Shown piece by piece: positions 5,855 to 7,542 of a stretch of DNA of 7,542 bases. The notes beneath the pieces are model-generated. The model saw nothing but the letters and a program-made list of their open reading frames with translations. It was not told the origin of the DNA and searched no databases. The stretch comes from Rhodospirillaceae bacterium (GTDB lineage: Bacteria > Pseudomonadota > Alphaproteobacteria > MPNO01 > UBA2964): the NCBI GenBank assembly GCA_018660305.1, contig JABJKO010000216.1:1-7542 (forward strand), read 5' to 3'. Position numbers and translations under genes: made by a program. Position 1 is the stretch's first letter. Each line of letters opens with the position of its first letter.

Positions 5855-6631
5855 TCAGGCCGCTTCAGTGGGGTGAAGGGCCTCGGTCAAATCGTCGACC
5901 AGCGTGTGGAACTCGGCGCTGCGCATGACCGCCGGATCCCGCGGGCGTTCGAAAGGCACCACCACTTCGCGAATGATGCGGCCCGGGCGGGCGCTGAGGA
6001 CCAGAACACGGTCGGCGAGAAACAGGGCTTCATCGACCGAATGGGTAACCAGAACCGTGGTGATCTGTTGACGCGACCAGATGCGCTGCAGCTCGATATT
6101 CATCTGCCGCCGCGTGACGGCATCCAGAGCGCCAAACGGCTCATCCAGTAGCAAAACGTCCGGCGACAGGACCAGGGACCGGGCGATGGAGACCCGCTGG
6201 CGGATGCCGCCTGAAAGCTGTCCGGGCCGGGCGTCTTCAAACCCCTCCAGCCCCACCAACTCTATGAGGGTGGTGACCGAATCCTGATCGGTTCGCCGGT
6301 TGGCCAGGCTGAATGGCAGCGCGATATTGTCGCGAACCGACAGCCACGGCAAAAGCGCGTGGTCCTGAAACGCAACCCCCAAGGCGTGGCGTGTGGCCAT
6401 GGCGCCCGGGGCCTCACCGTTGACGGTGACCGACCCATGGCTTGGGGAATCGAGCGAGGCCATCAGACGCAGCAGCGTACTCTTGCCGCACCCGCTTGGC
6501 CCCAGTAGAGCAATGAATTCCGATTGCCCCACCGACAGGGACACATTTTCCAGTGCCAGGATTCCCTCGCTGTTTCCCTTGAGCGGGAAGCGTTTGGTTA
6601 CATTATCGATGGCGATTGAAATGTCGGTCAT
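5855..6631 (-). CDS. ABC transporter ATP-binding protein, SsuB/TauB-like
   Basis: This 258-residue nucleotide-binding subunit energises import through the two downstream permeases. All catalytic motifs are intact: Walker A GPSGCGKST at 44-52, the Q-loop glutamine at 89 (AFQDHALLPW), the signature LSGGIRQR at 139-146, Walker B DVLLLDEP at 158-165 and the switch histidine H197 (LVTHS). LLPW after the Q-loop and EPFGALDAVTR are characteristic of the nitrate/sulfonate/taurine branch. The ATG at 6631 (MTDISIAIDNVTKRF) is the family-like start; an in-frame ATG 90 nt upstream would overlap the amidohydrolase gene and add 30 residues without family resemblance. No strong Shine-Dalgarno precedes 6631. 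The gene begins 25 nt after the amidohydrolase stop. Confidence 0.93.
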   Translation of the reverse strand: MTDISIAIDNVTKRFPLKGNSEGILALENVSLSVGQSEFIALLGPSGCGKSTLLRLMASLDSPSHGSVTVNGEAPGAMATRHALGVAFQDHALLPWLSVRDNIALPFSLANRRTDQDSVTTLIELVGLEGFEDARPGQLSGGIRQRVSIARSLVLSPDVLLLDEPFGALDAVTRRQMNIELQRIWSRQQITTVLVTHSVDEALFLADRVLVLSARPGRIIREVVVPFERPRDPAVMRSAEFHTLVDDLTEALHPTEAA

Positions 6632-6656
6632 GTCACTTTGTGCAGGTGGACACGCG

Positions 6657-7542
6657 TCACTGTGCGACGGATTGGAAGCGGTCCATGATATCGGGCAGGC
6701 GCGACGCCAATTCATGGTCAAGCTTTTCGCGGTCGATGGTCAGCAACTCGCGGTCCTTCATGACAATTTCGCCGTCGATCACCACGGTCTGGACGTCGCG
6801 TCCCACCATCGTGGTGGCCACGGCAAACAGCGGGTCGTATAGCGGCAGCTGATCCAGCTCATCGCATTTCAAAAGCAGGATATCGGCCTTTTTCCCCACT
6901 TCAAGACTGCCGATCTGATCGCCGAGGCCGAGCGCGCTGGCGCCGCCATTGGTCGCGACCCTGATCAGCCTGTCGCTGGGCATGATGTCGTGGAAATGCA
7001 GCGGTGTGCCGGTCACCGCCTGCTGTCCGATCCGCGCCGCATGGGCAGCCCGGAAAATATCCAGAGGCCCCCATGACGCCGCCCCGTCGGTCCCCAACCC
7101 TACTCTGATGCCGCGATGCCACATCTGGAGCAGCGGGTGGGGTCCCACATGGTAATTATTGAAGGGACAGTGGCTCGCCGAACAATCCCGCTCTACATAG
7201 AGGTCGAGCTCATCGGGCGAGGCAAGGGTCGAATGCGCCGCGTGCAGATAGTCGCCCAGCGCGCCGATGCTTTCCATGTATTCGGCCGGCCGCATGCCGA
7301 ACTGCTCCATGGTGTAATCGATTTCGTATGATCCCTCGCACAAATGCACATGGATACGGGTGCCGAGATCGGGTGCCGCTTCGGCCATCATCTGGATCAG
7401 CTTTGGCGAGCAGGTGATGATCTGACGAAGCGCGAGCCACGCCTGAACCCGGTCCTGGCCTGCCCAGCGTTCCACCAGATCCACGTTGCTTTTGAAGGCC
7501 TGCTGGGTTTCCATTTTCATGGCGTCGGGGAAGGCCGCCCCC
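6657..7542 (-). CDS. Amidohydrolase/deaminase, TRZ/ATZ-MTA/SAH deaminase-like (N-terminus cut by window edge)
   Basis: This is a cytoplasmic metal-dependent hydrolase of the amidohydrolase superfamily that probably deaminates a heterocyclic or amine substrate. At least 294 residues are visible; the frame is open to the right edge and the usual N-terminal HxH metal motif must lie beyond it. Relatives are ~440-460 residues. Numbered from the ATG at 7520, I see the HxHxxE motif (H57, H59, E62), AAHST with H96, HCPFNN at 117-122 and the metal/proton-shuttle aspartate D145 in GLGTDGAAS. The closing GSLEVGKKADILLL (204-217) is the standard C-terminal segment of the family. GTDGAAS resembles 5-methylthioadenosine/S-adenosylhomocysteine deaminases. 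FNN replaces the common Ser-Asn pair after HCP, which suggests a different substrate pocket. Guanine, 8-oxoguanine and pterin deaminases are alternatives. It is the first visible operon gene. Confidence 0.85.
   Translation of the reverse strand, partial: GAAFPDAMKMETQQAFKSNVDLVERWAGQDRVQAWLALRQIITCSPKLIQMMAEAAPDLGTRIHVHLCEGSYEIDYTMEQFGMRPAEYMESIGALGDYLHAAHSTLASPDELDLYVERDCSASHCPFNNYHVGPHPLLQMWHRGIRVGLGTDGAASWGPLDIFRAAHAARIGQQAVTGTPLHFHDIMPSDRLIRVATNGGASALGLGDQIGSLEVGKKADILLLKCDELDQLPLYDPLFAVATTMVGRDVQTVVIDGEIVMKDRELLTIDREKLDHELASRLPDIMDRFQSVAQ

Noticed and set aside
6632..6721. Upstream start for the ABC ATPase
   Set aside because: The extra 30 residues overlap the end of the amidohydrolase gene and do not resemble ATPase sequence. 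MTDISIAIDNVTKRF at 6631 is a normal family start.

Overview
The window looks like a GC-rich proteobacterial chromosome segment, most likely alphaproteobacterial. That placement is inferred from base composition, the style of the proteins and the tightly packed operon; no rRNA or other taxonomic marker is present. It holds two transcription units that converge near position 3090.

Left part (2-3079, + strand): the C-terminal ~1,025 residues of a very large, low-complexity, beta-strand-repeat surface or secreted protein whose start lies outside the window. It resembles filamentous-haemagglutinin/adhesin-type exoproteins. It is built from 155-residue modules, most carrying an Asp/Asn/Gly-rich acidic loop. 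A second module type appears at both ends of the visible repeat region, 712 residues apart, which suggests a higher-order repeat. The protein ends in a Ser/Pro/Asp linker and a short non-repetitive acidic tail, with no autotransporter beta-barrel visible.

Right part (7542 down to about 3107, - strand): a compact, probably polycistronic operon. In order of transcription it encodes a metal-dependent amidohydrolase/deaminase (N-terminus cut by the window edge), an SsuB/TauB-type ABC ATPase, two different SsuC/TauC-type permeases, a TauE/SafE (TSUP) membrane transporter with a long polar loop, and a previously uncalled 31-residue single-helix membrane peptide. Gaps between these genes are 1 to 25 nt. 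The periplasmic substrate-binding protein expected for this ABC family is not in the window and may lie upstream, beyond the right edge.

The operon can be read as an uptake-and-breakdown module: the ABC importer brings in a small N-containing, possibly sulfur-containing, compound; the amidohydrolase deaminates or hydrolyses it in the cytoplasm; and the TSUP protein exports or exchanges an anionic product such as sulfite or an organosulfonate. The substrate cannot be named from sequence alone. No RNA genes, CRISPR arrays, insertion sequences or convincing terminators were seen, and no gene-free stretch exceeds 30 nt.
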